Under the pieces are notes generated by a model. It had not been told where the DNA came from. It did not search any database and saw only the letters and a list, made by a program, of their open reading frames with translations. The translations under genes were made by a program, and so were the position numbers. This document shows, in pieces, positions 1 through 10,157 of a stretch of DNA of 64,000 bases (within the stretch, counting starts at the first letter, position 1; each line of letters begins with the position of its first letter). Source of the stretch: Bacteroidales bacterium (lineage in GTDB: Bacteria > Bacteroidota > Bacteroidia > Bacteroidales > UBA932); contig SUYM01000013.1 in assembly GCA_015060455.1 (NCBI GenBank), forward strand, positions 17,692 through 81,691. Reading direction: 5' to 3'.

Positions 1-291
1 ATTATATAGGGTAAAACCTATTGCCGCGACTGCTGCAACTGATGCGGCAACGGCAATAGCCTTCCAAACATTGAAAATCCTGCGACGCAACCTTCCATAT
101 GCCTTTTGAGAATTAAATTCTCCGGCATTGGCCACAGTGCTGTCCCAAACCCTTCTCATGGCATCGTATTTCTCTATGTTACCTTCGGTTGAAAGCCAAG
201 TCTGCAGATCTGTATTCTGAGAGTCTGTCAACTCCCCTCTGAATGAGGCGATTATCAGATCTGTCGGGAGTTTTTTCATAGTTCCGTTCAT
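1..291 (-). CDS. FecR-like anti-sigma factor, N-terminal part (runs off window)
   Basis: Reverse-strand translation MNGTMKKLPTDLIIASFRGELTDSQNTDLQTWLSTEGNIEKYDAMRRVWDS... then a TM segment; ECF sigma gene upstream on the same strand. Confidence 0.7.
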   Translation of the reverse strand, partial: MNGTMKKLPTDLIIASFRGELTDSQNTDLQTWLSTEGNIEKYDAMRRVWDSTVANAGEFNSQKAYGRLRRRIFNVWKAIAVAASVAAVAAIGFTLYN

Positions 292-463
292 TTGACATAT
301 CGTTTTCTATACGACACATCAAAACACCCGATACCCTATGAAAATTTTAGAAAATTATCCTTACGTCCTGACAGGCCCATTATTTGTTGGACTCATGATG
401 GAATATTTTGAAAAAAAATCTATATTTGCCGTTAGTAGTAACAAACTTACTGATATTACTTTT

Positions 464-649
464 ATGACAACATATACGATCACAATTGATGAAAAGACAA
501 AATCGGGGAAAAGCCTTATCGCTTATCTCCGAAGTTTAGGCATTGTACAAGAGCCCGATGATACCACACTCAAAGCCGTCAAAGAATTAAAAGATGGTAA
601 AGTGACCAGATGCACTTCCTTCGAAGACTATTTGGCGAAAGTACAATGA
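464..649 (+). CDS. Putative RelB/DinJ-type antitoxin (start chosen at internal ATG)
   Basis: MTTYTITIDEKTKSGKSLIAYLRSLG...; directly upstream of a YafQ-like toxin. Confidence 0.6.
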   Translation: MTTYTITIDEKTKSGKSLIAYLRSLGIVQEPDDTTLKAVKELKDGKVTRCTSFEDYLAKVQ

Positions 650-650
650 T

Positions 651-935
651 ATGAGAGAAATAGTTTTCACACATCAATATAAAAAGGACCTCAAACTTGC
701 CAGAAAGAGAAATCTTCCAGAAGACAAACTTAATGAGGTCATTTTTAATTTAGCAAATGATATTCCCTTGACTATGGACAAGAAAGACCATCAACTCACG
801 GGAAAACTTTCTGAATTCAGAGAATGTCATGTTCAACCCGATTGGCTGCTCATTTACAAAAAAGAGGGCAGTGGAGAACTCCACATCTTGAATTTAGTCA
901 GAACAGGCACTCACTCAGACCTGTTCAAGAAATAA
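651..935 (+). CDS. YafQ/RelE-family mRNA interferase toxin
   Basis: MREIVFTHQYKKDLKLARKR...LTGKLSEFRECHVQPDWLLIYKKE...LVRTGTHSDLF matches the YafQ pattern. Confidence 0.85.
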   Translation: MREIVFTHQYKKDLKLARKRNLPEDKLNEVIFNLANDIPLTMDKKDHQLTGKLSEFRECHVQPDWLLIYKKEGSGELHILNLVRTGTHSDLFKK

Positions 936-937
936 TT

Positions 938-1492
938 TTAGAAAAACAGCGTAAAGATGAAATTGCGCTTGACGACTATATGGAGAAGTTTGCGGATGCG
1001 GGTGACATCGGCTTCAACGGTCTTCTCGGAAATGTCAAGTTCCTTAGCGATCTGAGCATTTGTCTTGCCATCATCCCTTTTCATTTTCCAGATGGAGCGT
1101 GCGCGTTCAGAGACAGTCTCCAGCGCAGCAGTGATAATCATCGAGAGATCTCTTATATCGACATCTGCCAAGGCCGGATCAAAGACGGGCACATCGAAGG
1201 TTTCGTCTAAGACTTCAGGTTTTACACCTCGTAGATGGTTCAGAGAGCGGTTCTTTACGGAAATGAAAAGATATGACCGGATAGATTTTCCAATATTGAT
1301 ACGGTCGGAATTTTTCCAGATAAAGATGAACAGGTCCAGAACTACATCTTCCGCATCCATCTTGTCCCCTATGATCTGAAAGGCATATTCGCACAGTGAC
1401 GGATAGAAATACTCAAAAAGAGGGCGAAACGAATTCGGCTTCCCCTCCTTGAAATTGTTCCACAATATATTTTCCCCGTTGGTCTCTATCAT
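938..1492 (-). CDS. ECF RNA polymerase sigma factor
   Basis: Sigma-70 region 2 and 4 patterns (DAEDVVLDLFIFIWKN; NAQIAKELDISEKTVEADVTR). Confidence 0.85.
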   Translation of the reverse strand: MIETNGENILWNNFKEGKPNSFRPLFEYFYPSLCEYAFQIIGDKMDAEDVVLDLFIFIWKNSDRINIGKSIRSYLFISVKNRSLNHLRGVKPEVLDETFDVPVFDPALADVDIRDLSMIITAALETVSERARSIWKMKRDDGKTNAQIAKELDISEKTVEADVTRIRKLLHIVVKRNFIFTLFF

Positions 1493-1582
1493 ATTGCAAA
1501 TATAGAAATATTCAAGTGATTATCACCCATTCTTGGAAAAATGTAGTGATTATCAGCAAACGGTGCAGTGAAAATTTTTAGA

Positions 1583-1622
1583 ACGACCGTGACAGGAATC
1601 CGCCTGTTTTTGTCACGGTCGT
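1583..1622. repeat. Palindromic intergenic repeat, ACGACCGTGACA...TGTCACGGTCGT
   Basis: 12-bp perfect inverted repeat; second copy at 20352-20391, half copy at 1684-1695. Confidence 0.8.
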
Positions 1623-1922
1623 CCTGTTTTTAGGGCAAAACATGTTGTTTTGCGGACCTTCGTGACAATTTTTGCTGATTTTTTGTCACGGTCGTCAGGT
1701 GGGTAGTGTTGTTACGGCGAACAGAGATGTTACAGGCATCTCATGTAGATAGGATTGAACTGGTCGGCAGTGTTTTTTGCGGAGACCTGATATATCTGTG
1801 CAGCATTTGTGATGCAGGTGCTGTTGAACGACGCGCTGTCCATGAAAACGGCCCAAAACGTGGACGGGAAACGGAAAAATGTAAATGCATTTTGTAGGCT
1901 GACATAGAAACGTACCGGGTGA

Positions 1923-2894
1923 CTACATCTTCGCTGAGCGGTGCAGTTGCCAGGAATTGTAGATGTTATGCCAGATGCTGTAAAGGCCGCCGACTATGGC
2001 AGAGGCGGGGGTCATGAAGGTGTATCCGACCCAGATGATGAATACTGTGTTCTTCTGGCCCAGGGCCTGACCGGCAGTGATGCTCTTCTGGGGCGAGTAA
2101 TGGCCTCCGACAGCCTTGCCGCAGGCGAACTGGATGGCACAGCACAGGAGCGACACTGCTGCCATTGCCGCCAGGGTCCATGCGTTCAGCGAACTGGACA
2201 CCACATAACGCACTGACACCGCTATGGCAAGAGTCAGAGCCACTGACCATATATAGAAGGGCAGGTCCGGATTCTTCACAAGTCTCCTGTGCAGGCGTGG
2301 AGCAAGATAGCGGACCAGCCATGCGGCAAGACAAGGCATGATCAGCAGGGGGAACACCTTGGCCACGATCATATTGAAGGCTGCCCAGAAATTCATTCCC
2401 GAAAACGGATGGACAAGCGGGACAATCAGCGGGATAAGGATGGCTGTCAGTATGTTGATGAGGATTGTATATGAGGTCACTCCTGCCACATAGCCCCCAA
2501 GTTTACGCACCACTACAGCGGCTGCGGTTGCAGTCGGGCATATGAGACACAGCATGGCGCTCTCGACGAGAAGCATCCATGTGCCGCGCTCCAGAGAGGT
2601 CCAGCCCAGGATTGCTACTATGCCAAGACCGAGCAGCGAAAACAGTCCGCCCTGGATCAAAAGCAGCCACCAATGCCATCTGTGAGGCCGCAGTTCGCGC
2701 GGTTCGATCCGGCAGAATGTCAGAAAAAGCATCATGAAGATAAGAAGAGGCTGCACGAAAGAGACCACCTCCTCCAACAGCGGACCCAAACGATGCACCG
2801 GCTCGGGCAGGAAATGATACAGAAGATAAACGGATGCTCCCGTCAGCATAGCGATGGGCAGCATCCATTCCCTTATGGCCTTTCTGAAAGACAT
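1923..2894 (-). CDS. BASS-like/bile acid:Na+ symporter-type membrane transporter
   Basis: About 9-10 hydrophobic helices; CPTATAAAVVVRKLGG and GQALGQKNTVFIIWVGYTF motifs. Confidence 0.55.
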   Translation of the reverse strand: MSFRKAIREWMLPIAMLTGASVYLLYHFLPEPVHRLGPLLEEVVSFVQPLLIFMMLFLTFCRIEPRELRPHRWHWWLLLIQGGLFSLLGLGIVAILGWTSLERGTWMLLVESAMLCLICPTATAAAVVVRKLGGYVAGVTSYTILINILTAILIPLIVPLVHPFSGMNFWAAFNMIVAKVFPLLIMPCLAAWLVRYLAPRLHRRLVKNPDLPFYIWSVALTLAIAVSVRYVVSSSLNAWTLAAMAAVSLLCCAIQFACGKAVGGHYSPQKSITAGQALGQKNTVFIIWVGYTFMTPASAIVGGLYSIWHNIYNSWQLHRSAKM

Positions 2895-2896
2895 CC

Positions 2897-4888
2897 CTAC
2901 ACTCTTCCAAGTTCGTTATTCAGTCGGTTACGCTTCTTGTTACAGTCGGATATCCTCAGAAGAATCTCCTCATACTGATCCTCCTGAGCCGTCATCATCT
3001 GCTTGGTGAGGGCATCAAGTTCCAGTTCTATCTTCTTGATATGATAGACAAGCAGGGAGCGCGGCACGAACTGCACAAGCCTTGTGACCAGGGATGTCAA
3101 TGAAGACACATAGTTGGCAACCGTGATCTGATATTTCTCTATCAGGATGTCCCTGGCCACCTCTGCAATGACCGGGTCCATATTGTTAAGAAGCCTGCTG
3201 CTTATCTTCTCCATCTCCAGTCCCTCGTCATACATACGGAAAAACTCATCATAGACCTTCCGGTATGCCGTATTGACAAACTGCGTGTCATCTTCCGCAA
3301 AAGTACCGTCAATAAACTCCGCCACCGTAACACCCTCACCTTCAATATAATACTTGGAGTCCCTGTCAAACTTAAGTTCATCACACCCGTGTTCCAGAAC
3401 AAAACCCAAGATCTCCTTCTCACACGGAGCCAACTGAGGCACCTCCATCAGCAGACCTGTTGTCTGAGGGGCAGGCTCCACTGACGGCTGGACCGGGGAA
3501 GCAGGTGAATCAGGTTCAACCGGCGGCATATCATGAACAGGCTCCGGCAGGCCCTCCCTTTCCTGCCGCTTCCTGTCTTCAACAAGTATACGGGTCCTTG
3601 AGCGGCTGACACTTTCCGTCAGAATATGCTCGGCAATCTCAAACTTATCCGCACAGGTGCGCACATAGACGGCACGCACGATGGCATCAGGAATCAGAGC
3701 AATCGTCTCGGAAATATCCTTTATCAGTTCAGCACGTCTGATGGGATCGTTACCGGCCTCCCCCAGAAGCATGTCAGTCTTGAAGGATATAAAATCCTGC
3801 TCATTGTCCTTTATATATTCCTCGACCTGCTCCAAGGTGTGACTGCGAGCAAAATCATCAGGATCCTGACCTTCCGGCAAAAGTATGACCTTCACATTGA
3901 GCCCTTCCTTCAAGACAAGCCCTATACCCCTGAGAGCCGCCTTGATGCCGGCGGGATCTCCGTCATATATGATGGTTACATTATTGGTGAACTTGCGGAT
4001 CAGACGTATCTGCTCCACGGTGAGAGATGTGCCGCTGGAAGCCACCACATTGGTGATTCCGAGTTGATGCATCGAAAGGACATCAAGGTAGCCTTCCACA
4101 AGGATACACTTGTCCCGGCGCGAGATCTCAGACTTTGCGAAGTTGATTCCGTACAGGGTGTGTCTCTTGTCGTATATTTCCGATGTAGGGGAATTCTGAT
4201 ACTTGGCGACGCTCTTGTCTGTCCTGAGCGTACGTCCGCCGAAGCCTATCACACGTCCGGCGACAGAATATATCGGGAATATGACCCTGTCGCTGAACCG
4301 GTCCACAAGACGCCCGCCGTCATACTTTATGCAGACACCGGTCTCGGTCAGAAACTCCTCCTTGTAGCCCTCCGAACGCGCCTTGTCTGCCAGAGCGGTA
4401 CGTGCAGACGGTCCCCAGCCAAGTCCATATCTGGCTATGGTCTCATCAGTGAGTCCCCTGCTGCGGAAATATTGATATGCCACAGTCTGACCCTCCTGGG
4501 TGAGGAGACTCTCCTTGAAGAATTTCGCCGCATATTCCGACACAAGCATCAGACTCTCCTTATGCTGCTTGCGGGCCAGCATCTCCGCGCTTTCCCCTTC
4601 CTCCACGACCTCGATATTATATTTCTTCGCGAGATATTTCAAGGCCTCCACATAAGACATGCTCTCGTGTTCCATGACAAAGCCGACAGCAGTTCCTGCC
4701 TTGCCGCATCCGAAGCATTTGTATATACCCTTCGAAGGTGACACGGAAAACGACGGGGTCTTTTCGTTATGAAAAGGACAGCATGCCTGATAATTGGCCC
4801 CACTCCTCTTCAAGGTAACAAAGTCCCCTACCACCTCCTCTATACGGGCGGCATCAATTATTCTTTCGACTATGTCGTTAGGAATCAT
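2897..4888 (-). CDS. dnaG: DNA primase
   Basis: CPFHNEKTPSFSVSPSKGIYKCFGCGKAG zinc finger, Toprim EGYLDVLSMHQ. Confidence 0.97.
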   Translation of the reverse strand: MIPNDIVERIIDAARIEEVVGDFVTLKRSGANYQACCPFHNEKTPSFSVSPSKGIYKCFGCGKAGTAVGFVMEHESMSYVEALKYLAKKYNIEVVEEGESAEMLARKQHKESLMLVSEYAAKFFKESLLTQEGQTVAYQYFRSRGLTDETIARYGLGWGPSARTALADKARSEGYKEEFLTETGVCIKYDGGRLVDRFSDRVIFPIYSVAGRVIGFGGRTLRTDKSVAKYQNSPTSEIYDKRHTLYGINFAKSEISRRDKCILVEGYLDVLSMHQLGITNVVASSGTSLTVEQIRLIRKFTNNVTIIYDGDPAGIKAALRGIGLVLKEGLNVKVILLPEGQDPDDFARSHTLEQVEEYIKDNEQDFISFKTDMLLGEAGNDPIRRAELIKDISETIALIPDAIVRAVYVRTCADKFEIAEHILTESVSRSRTRILVEDRKRQEREGLPEPVHDMPPVEPDSPASPVQPSVEPAPQTTGLLMEVPQLAPCEKEILGFVLEHGCDELKFDRDSKYYIEGEGVTVAEFIDGTFAEDDTQFVNTAYRKVYDEFFRMYDEGLEMEKISSRLLNNMDPVIAEVARDILIEKYQITVANYVSSLTSLVTRLVQFVPRSLLVYHIKKIELELDALTKQMMTAQEDQYEEILLRISDCNKKRNRLNNELGRV

Positions 4889-4891
4889 AGA

Positions 4892-5524
4892 CTATTGCTC
4901 GTCAACCTTTTCGTAATCCACATCCTTGATATGGCCCAGTTCATCCTCCAAAGATGTATCCCGCTGAGGCTCTTCCTGCGGCTCCCTGCTGATGACCTGC
5001 CTCATCTTCCATGTTGAAAAAAGTTCCGAAAGACCATACAGGATAAACGAAACGCCGATGATCACTCCGACGAAATTGCCGATGAAATCCGGATGGAAAA
5101 GAAGGAGCGCACCGCACACAAGCACGACAACCGGAATGGTCATAAATCCCGCCGAAGTGCCGGCCGCCCGTCTCAGACTGCCGAGAATCACAATCTGGAA
5201 CAGTCCGGACAGTACAAGAAGAAGCCCGATGATTCCTATTATCAGATTGCCCAACTGATTGGCGAAAATGAACATCAATGCAGCAACTATGAGGTTGAAA
5301 CTGCTGTTGATGATAATCAGAGGTCTCTGGTCTGCCGCCTCCTGTTTAAGACCTATGAACAGGGAGGTAAGGCCGGAAATCAAGATGAACAACGCGATTA
5401 TATATACTACTATGTCCATGGCATTGCCGACAAAGAGCATTGCGACGCCCATTGCGATTGCGATGGCAGCCCTTACAGTGCCACCGGACTTGCTTTTATA
5501 TCCAAATGTTATCATATCCTTCAA
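4892..5524 (-). CDS. HdeD/DUF308 family membrane protein
   Basis: Repeated pairs of TM helices of DUF308 type. Confidence 0.7.
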   Translation of the reverse strand: MKDMITFGYKSKSGGTVRAAIAIAMGVAMLFVGNAMDIVVYIIALFILISGLTSLFIGLKQEAADQRPLIIINSSFNLIVAALMFIFANQLGNLIIGIIGLLLVLSGLFQIVILGSLRRAAGTSAGFMTIPVVVLVCGALLLFHPDFIGNFVGVIIGVSFILYGLSELFSTWKMRQVISREPQEEPQRDTSLEDELGHIKDVDYEKVDEQ

Positions 5525-5594
5525 GTTTATTGAACAACATGCAAAAATAGGATTTTTTTGCTAAATTCGCCTCGGTTTTTAAGACTTATACCAT

Positions 5595-7262
5595 ATGAAG
5601 ACGGATATTGAAATCGCAAGAAGCGTCAAGATGCGCAAAATCACGGAGGTTGCTGCCGAAATAGGTGTACCACAGGAGGAAATCGAGCAGTACGGACACT
5701 ATATAGCAAAGGTGCCCGGAACGCTCATCAATCCGGAAAAGATAGCCAAAAGCAAACTCATATTGGTAACGGCAATCACTGCCACCAAGGCCGGCATCGG
5801 AAAGACGACCGTGTCCGTCGGACTTGCTTTGGGTCTTAACAAGATCGGCAAAAACGCCATTGTAGCCCTCCGTGAGCCGTCATTGGGTCCTTGTTTCGGA
5901 ATGAAGGGAGGTGCCGCAGGAGGCGGATATGCACAGGTGCTGCCGATGGAGAAGATCAACCTGCATTTCACCGGGGACTTCCACGCCATCACCTCTGCAC
6001 ACAACATGATCTCAGCCCTGCTGGACAACTATCTCTACCAGAAACAGTCCGAAGGTTTCGCCCTCAAGGAGGTTCTCTGGAAAAGGGTGCTTGACGTGAA
6101 CGACCGCTCGCTCAGAAACATCGTCACAGGACTTGGTCCACGCACAAACGGACTGACAGCCGAATCAGGTTTCGACATCACCCCTGCATCGGAAATCATG
6201 GCCATCCTCTGCCTGTCATCAGACCTTGAAGACATGAGAAGGCGTATAGACAATATTCTTCTCGGATATAAGTTCGATGACACTCCTTTCAGAGTGAAGG
6301 ATCTGGGCATATCGGGAGCCATCCTCGTCCTTCTTGAGACTGCATTGAAGGCAAACCTCGTACAGACAACGGAAGGCACTGCGGCATTTGTGCATGGAGG
6401 TCCGTTTGCAAACATCGCACATGGATGCAACTCCATCATCGCCACCAGGACCGCCATGAGTTTCGGTGATTATGTCATCACGGAAGCAGGTTTCGGCGCA
6501 GACCTCGGAGCAGAGAAATTCTATAACATAAAATGCCGCAAAAGCGGTCTCAAACCTGACCTGACCATCCTTGTGGCCACGCTCAACGGTCTGAAGATGC
6601 ACGGAGGCACTGCGCTTGAAAATATACACAAGCCAGATGCAGAAGGTGTAAGAAAGGGATTTGCAAATCTTGACAGACATATCCGCAACCTCCAGGGCTT
6701 CGGTCAGAGCGTAGTGGTGTGCTTCAACAAATACGCATCGGACACTGCCGAGGAAATCAACCTTGTGAAGGAACATTGCGCGGAACTTGGCGTGCCGTTT
6801 GCGCTCAACAACGCCTGGGCAGAAGGCGGACAGGGCGCAGTCGATCTTGCCAACCTCGTGGTGGAGACCATAGACAGCAATCCTTCCGGTCCGCTCCAGT
6901 TCACATACAGCGACGATGAGAAACTTGCAGACAAGATCAAGGCAGTTGCAACCAAGATCTACGGAGCCGCAAACGTGTCCTTCTCGAGCACAGCGCTCAG
7001 AAAACTTGCAAATGCGGAGAAGATCGGCTGCGCACACTTCCCTGTCTGCATAGCCAAGACACAGTATTCGTTCTCACAGGATGCAAAGGCATACGGCGCT
7101 CCTTCGGGCTTTGATTTCGAGATCAAGGACATAGTGATCAACACAGGTTCTGAAATGGTGGTTGCCATAGCAGGAGACATCATCAGAATGCCGGGACTCC
7201 CAAAGGTTCCGCAGGCTACCAGGATCGACATCGTGAACGGCGAGATTGAAGGTCTGAGTTAG
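5595..7262 (+). CDS. fhs: Formate-tetrahydrofolate ligase
   Basis: TPAGIGKTT-like P-loop ([15 protein letters not shown]), full-length family match. Confidence 0.96.
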   Translation: MKTDIEIARSVKMRKITEVAAEIGVPQEEIEQYGHYIAKVPGTLINPEKIAKSKLILVTAITATKAGIGKTTVSVGLALGLNKIGKNAIVALREPSLGPCFGMKGGAAGGGYAQVLPMEKINLHFTGDFHAITSAHNMISALLDNYLYQKQSEGFALKEVLWKRVLDVNDRSLRNIVTGLGPRTNGLTAESGFDITPASEIMAILCLSSDLEDMRRRIDNILLGYKFDDTPFRVKDLGISGAILVLLETALKANLVQTTEGTAAFVHGGPFANIAHGCNSIIATRTAMSFGDYVITEAGFGADLGAEKFYNIKCRKSGLKPDLTILVATLNGLKMHGGTALENIHKPDAEGVRKGFANLDRHIRNLQGFGQSVVVCFNKYASDTAEEINLVKEHCAELGVPFALNNAWAEGGQGAVDLANLVVETIDSNPSGPLQFTYSDDEKLADKIKAVATKIYGAANVSFSSTALRKLANAEKIGCAHFPVCIAKTQYSFSQDAKAYGAPSGFDFEIKDIVINTGSEMVVAIAGDIIRMPGLPKVPQATRIDIVNGEIEGLS

Positions 7263-7282
7263 GGCTCAAAACATCTTACCTG

Positions 7283-8101
7283 ATGAAGAACATCTTTGAC
7301 ACACATAATCATTGCGAATTTTCATTTGACGGAAAGCGCACTACGGCCCTTCGTAGTGCGCAATCTGCATATGAGAAAGGTCTTGGAGGCATCATTTTCA
7401 CCGACCACTGCGACCTGTGGACACCCCCAGGCATTGAAGAGAAGGACCAGGGTTTTGACATAAAGGCCCAGCAGGAGGAAATCGACCGCGTGCAGGGACA
7501 GTTCCGGGACGGCTTCAAGGTGCTGAAAGGAATCGAAATCGGCATGCACCCTGAGAGCATAGGTCAGGTACGGGAGATCATGTCGGAATATGAATTCGAT
7601 CAGGTGATAGCCTCCGTACATTATCTGGACAACGCAGACCCCTACGACGGCAGTTATTTCGAAGGAAAGGACTGGAAACAGGCATACGGGCTCTACCTTG
7701 AAACCATATACAACGAGGCTGTCAGACTCGGCGATTTTGATATCATCGGGCATTTCGATTATGTAGCAAGATATGCCCCCTATCCCCAGGACGGCATCAC
7801 CTACAAAGATTTCGGCGATGTGCTTGACGCGATCTTCCGCCTTCTTATAGAAAACGGCAAAGCCTTGGAAATCAACACAAAGAAGGCAGGAGGAGGCAGA
7901 ACCAGGCCGACAACGCCGGACAAGGACCTGCTGCTGCGCTATCGACAGCTGGGAGGAGAGATTCTGAGTCTCGGTTCCGATTCACATGTGGCGGAAGGAG
8001 TTGCAGTAAGTTTCGGTCATTATATAGACCTGCTCCGCTCGTTGGGCTTCCGTTGGAATGCGCACTACGAAAAACGGCAACTTGTCCAGTTGCCGTTATA
8101 A
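7283..8101 (+). CDS. PHP-domain histidinol-phosphatase-like protein
   Basis: DTHNHCEFSFDG, FTDHCDLW, SLGSDSHVAEGV metal-binding motifs. Confidence 0.85.
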   Translation: MKNIFDTHNHCEFSFDGKRTTALRSAQSAYEKGLGGIIFTDHCDLWTPPGIEEKDQGFDIKAQQEEIDRVQGQFRDGFKVLKGIEIGMHPESIGQVREIMSEYEFDQVIASVHYLDNADPYDGSYFEGKDWKQAYGLYLETIYNEAVRLGDFDIIGHFDYVARYAPYPQDGITYKDFGDVLDAIFRLLIENGKALEINTKKAGGGRTRPTTPDKDLLLRYRQLGGEILSLGSDSHVAEGVAVSFGHYIDLLRSLGFRWNAHYEKRQLVQLPL

Positions 8102-8141
8102 ACCTCTACGTCATTCCGAGGAGCGTAAGCGACGTGGGAAT

Positions 8142-9290
8142 CTACAACACATACGCCCTGACATCCGCCGCAGTGATCCTGTCACCCGAAAGAATCAGCA
8201 GTCTCTCGACGACATTGCGAAGTTCCCTGATGTTTCCGGTCCAGTTCTTATCTATCAGCATCTGCATCGCATCCTCATCCACAGGGCGAGGCAGCATGCC
8301 TGTCTCCGCACATATCTGCTCGATGAAATGGGCGACCAGCAGAGGAATATCTGATTTGCGGTCATCGAGAGTCGGAACATTTATCACTATGACGCTCAAC
8401 CTATGATAGAGGTCCTCACGGAATGTCCCCTTGGCAATCTCATCTTTCAGGTTCTTGTTGGTGGCAGCCACAACCCTGACATCCACGGTTATATCCTTGT
8501 CGCTTCCCACTCTTGACAGTTTTCTTTCCTGCAACACACGCAGAACCTTCGCCTGTGCCGCGAGCGACATGTCTCCGATCTCGTCAAGGAAAAGAGTGCC
8601 TCCGTCTGCCTGCTCAAACTTGCCCTTATGCTGCTTGATGGCCGATGTGAACGAGCCCTTTTCATGTCCGAACAATTCACTTTCAATCAGTTCCGACGGT
8701 ATGGCCGCGCAGTTCACCTCTATGTACGGCATTGTGGATCGACGGCTTTTCTGATGCAGATTGCGGGCGACAAGTTCCTTGCCCGTACCGTTTGCACCGA
8801 TGATCAGCACCCTTGCATCAGTTGCAGCCACCTTCTCTATCATATCCCTTATATTCTCGATTGCCGGAGACTGTCCTATCATCGGCTGTCCATAGACCTT
8901 CTTCTTCAATATGCGCGTCTCCTTGACAAGAGACACCTTTTCAGTTGCATTCTTGATGGTGATCAGGATGCGGTTCAGGTCCAATGGCTTGGAAATGAAA
9001 TCAAATGCACCCTTCTTGATGCATTCCACAGCAGTATCGATATCTCCATGACCGGAAATCATGACAACTGCCGAATCGACTCCCATTTCATTGAGTCTGT
9101 CCAGAACCTCCAGGCCGTCCATGCCGGGCATCTTTATGTCGCAGAAGATGACATTGTATTTTTCCTTCTGCACCATTTCACAGCCCACAGTTCCATCCTC
9201 AGCCACATCCACATCATAACCTTCGTCGGAAAGTATCTCCCCGAGGGAATTCCTGATCGATCTTTCGTCATCAATAATAAGAATCTTCAT
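8142..9290 (-). CDS. Sigma-54-dependent response regulator (NtrC/AtoC-type)
   Basis: Receiver domain, GANGTGKELVARNLH Walker A, ESELFGHEKGSFTSA GAFTGA-like loop. Confidence 0.93.
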   Translation of the reverse strand: MKILIIDDERSIRNSLGEILSDEGYDVDVAEDGTVGCEMVQKEKYNVIFCDIKMPGMDGLEVLDRLNEMGVDSAVVMISGHGDIDTAVECIKKGAFDFISKPLDLNRILITIKNATEKVSLVKETRILKKKVYGQPMIGQSPAIENIRDMIEKVAATDARVLIIGANGTGKELVARNLHQKSRRSTMPYIEVNCAAIPSELIESELFGHEKGSFTSAIKQHKGKFEQADGGTLFLDEIGDMSLAAQAKVLRVLQERKLSRVGSDKDITVDVRVVAATNKNLKDEIAKGTFREDLYHRLSVIVINVPTLDDRKSDIPLLVAHFIEQICAETGMLPRPVDEDAMQMLIDKNWTGNIRELRNVVERLLILSGDRITAADVRAYVL

Positions 9291-9424
9291 ATTATTAGAG
9301 TTTATTGTATTATTATCGTTGTTTCTTCTACTGCTTTTATGACGGTTTGTGAAAGCAATATGAAGATTGGTCCACGTTACCCTCTCCCTAAGTTTATATT
9401 TCCTGAACTACAAATATCAACATT

Positions 9425-9456
9425 TTTGGGAGTTTAAGCAATATTTTATACTTTTG
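9425..9456 (+). promoter_or_regulatory. Bacteroidota-type promoter upstream of cmk
   Basis: TTTG (9425-9428), 20 nt, TACTTTTG (9449-9456), matching TTTG/TAnnTTTG. Confidence 0.55.
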
Positions 9457-9476
9457 CTTAATTTTAAAAAAGGCTA

Positions 9477-10157
9477 ATGCATATACCTGATATAATCATC
9501 GCCATCGACGGCTGTTCATCCACAGGGAAAAGTTCCTTTGCAAAAATCATAGCAAAGGAATTCTCATTCCTGTATCTTGATTCCGGTGCCCTGTACAGAG
9601 GTGTCACCCTGCTGTCCATGGAGAACGGACTCATCGGCGACGACAATACAATTAACGTGCCTGCGCTGACTGAGGCTTTGAAGAGTCTTGACCTTCATTT
9701 CGGAGAAAAAGGGACCTACATGGGTGAGAGATGCATAGAGGAAGATATCCGGTCTCTTGCCGTTGCCGGAAAGGTCAGTCCCATTGCAGCCGTTCCGCAG
9801 GTGCGGGACTGGGTTGACAACAGACTCCGCGAGTTCGGCAGGAACAGAAGGGTCGTGATGGACGGAAGAGACATAGGCACCACAGTGTTCCCTGATGCAG
9901 AACTGAAGATATTCATGACTGCGAATCATCAGGTGCGCGCACAAAGAAGGGCAGATGAAATGAGGGCAAAGGGCATCGACGTCAATCTTGAAGATGTCAT
10001 GAGGAACCTCCAGGAGAGGGATCATATAGACTCCAGCAGAGAGACATCCCCATTGACCCAGGCGAAGGATGCTGTCGTGCTTGACAATTCCTATATGACC
10101 ATGGAGCAGCAGATGGACTGGCTGAAAAGGCTTATCGTTGAGAAGTTCGGGTGTTAA
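9477..10157 (+). CDS. cmk: Cytidylate kinase
   Basis: IAIDGCSSTGKSSFAKIIAKE ... DGRDIGTTVFPDAELKIFMTA. Confidence 0.95.
   Translation: MHIPDIIIAIDGCSSTGKSSFAKIIAKEFSFLYLDSGALYRGVTLLSMENGLIGDDNTINVPALTEALKSLDLHFGEKGTYMGERCIEEDIRSLAVAGKVSPIAAVPQVRDWVDNRLREFGRNRRVVMDGRDIGTTVFPDAELKIFMTANHQVRAQRRADEMRAKGIDVNLEDVMRNLQERDHIDSSRETSPLTQAKDAVVLDNSYMTMEQQMDWLKRLIVEKFGC

Noticed and set aside
1706-1897. 63-aa plus-strand ORF
   Set aside because: No family, no promoter or neighbour support; probably random ORF in intergenic DNA
3626-4741. 371-aa plus-strand ORF
   Set aside because: Antisense shadow of dnaG; no recognisable family, low plausibility
6219-7037. 272-aa minus-strand ORF
   Set aside because: Antisense shadow of fhs
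8628-9437. 269-aa plus-strand ORF
   Set aside because: Antisense shadow of the sigma-54 regulator
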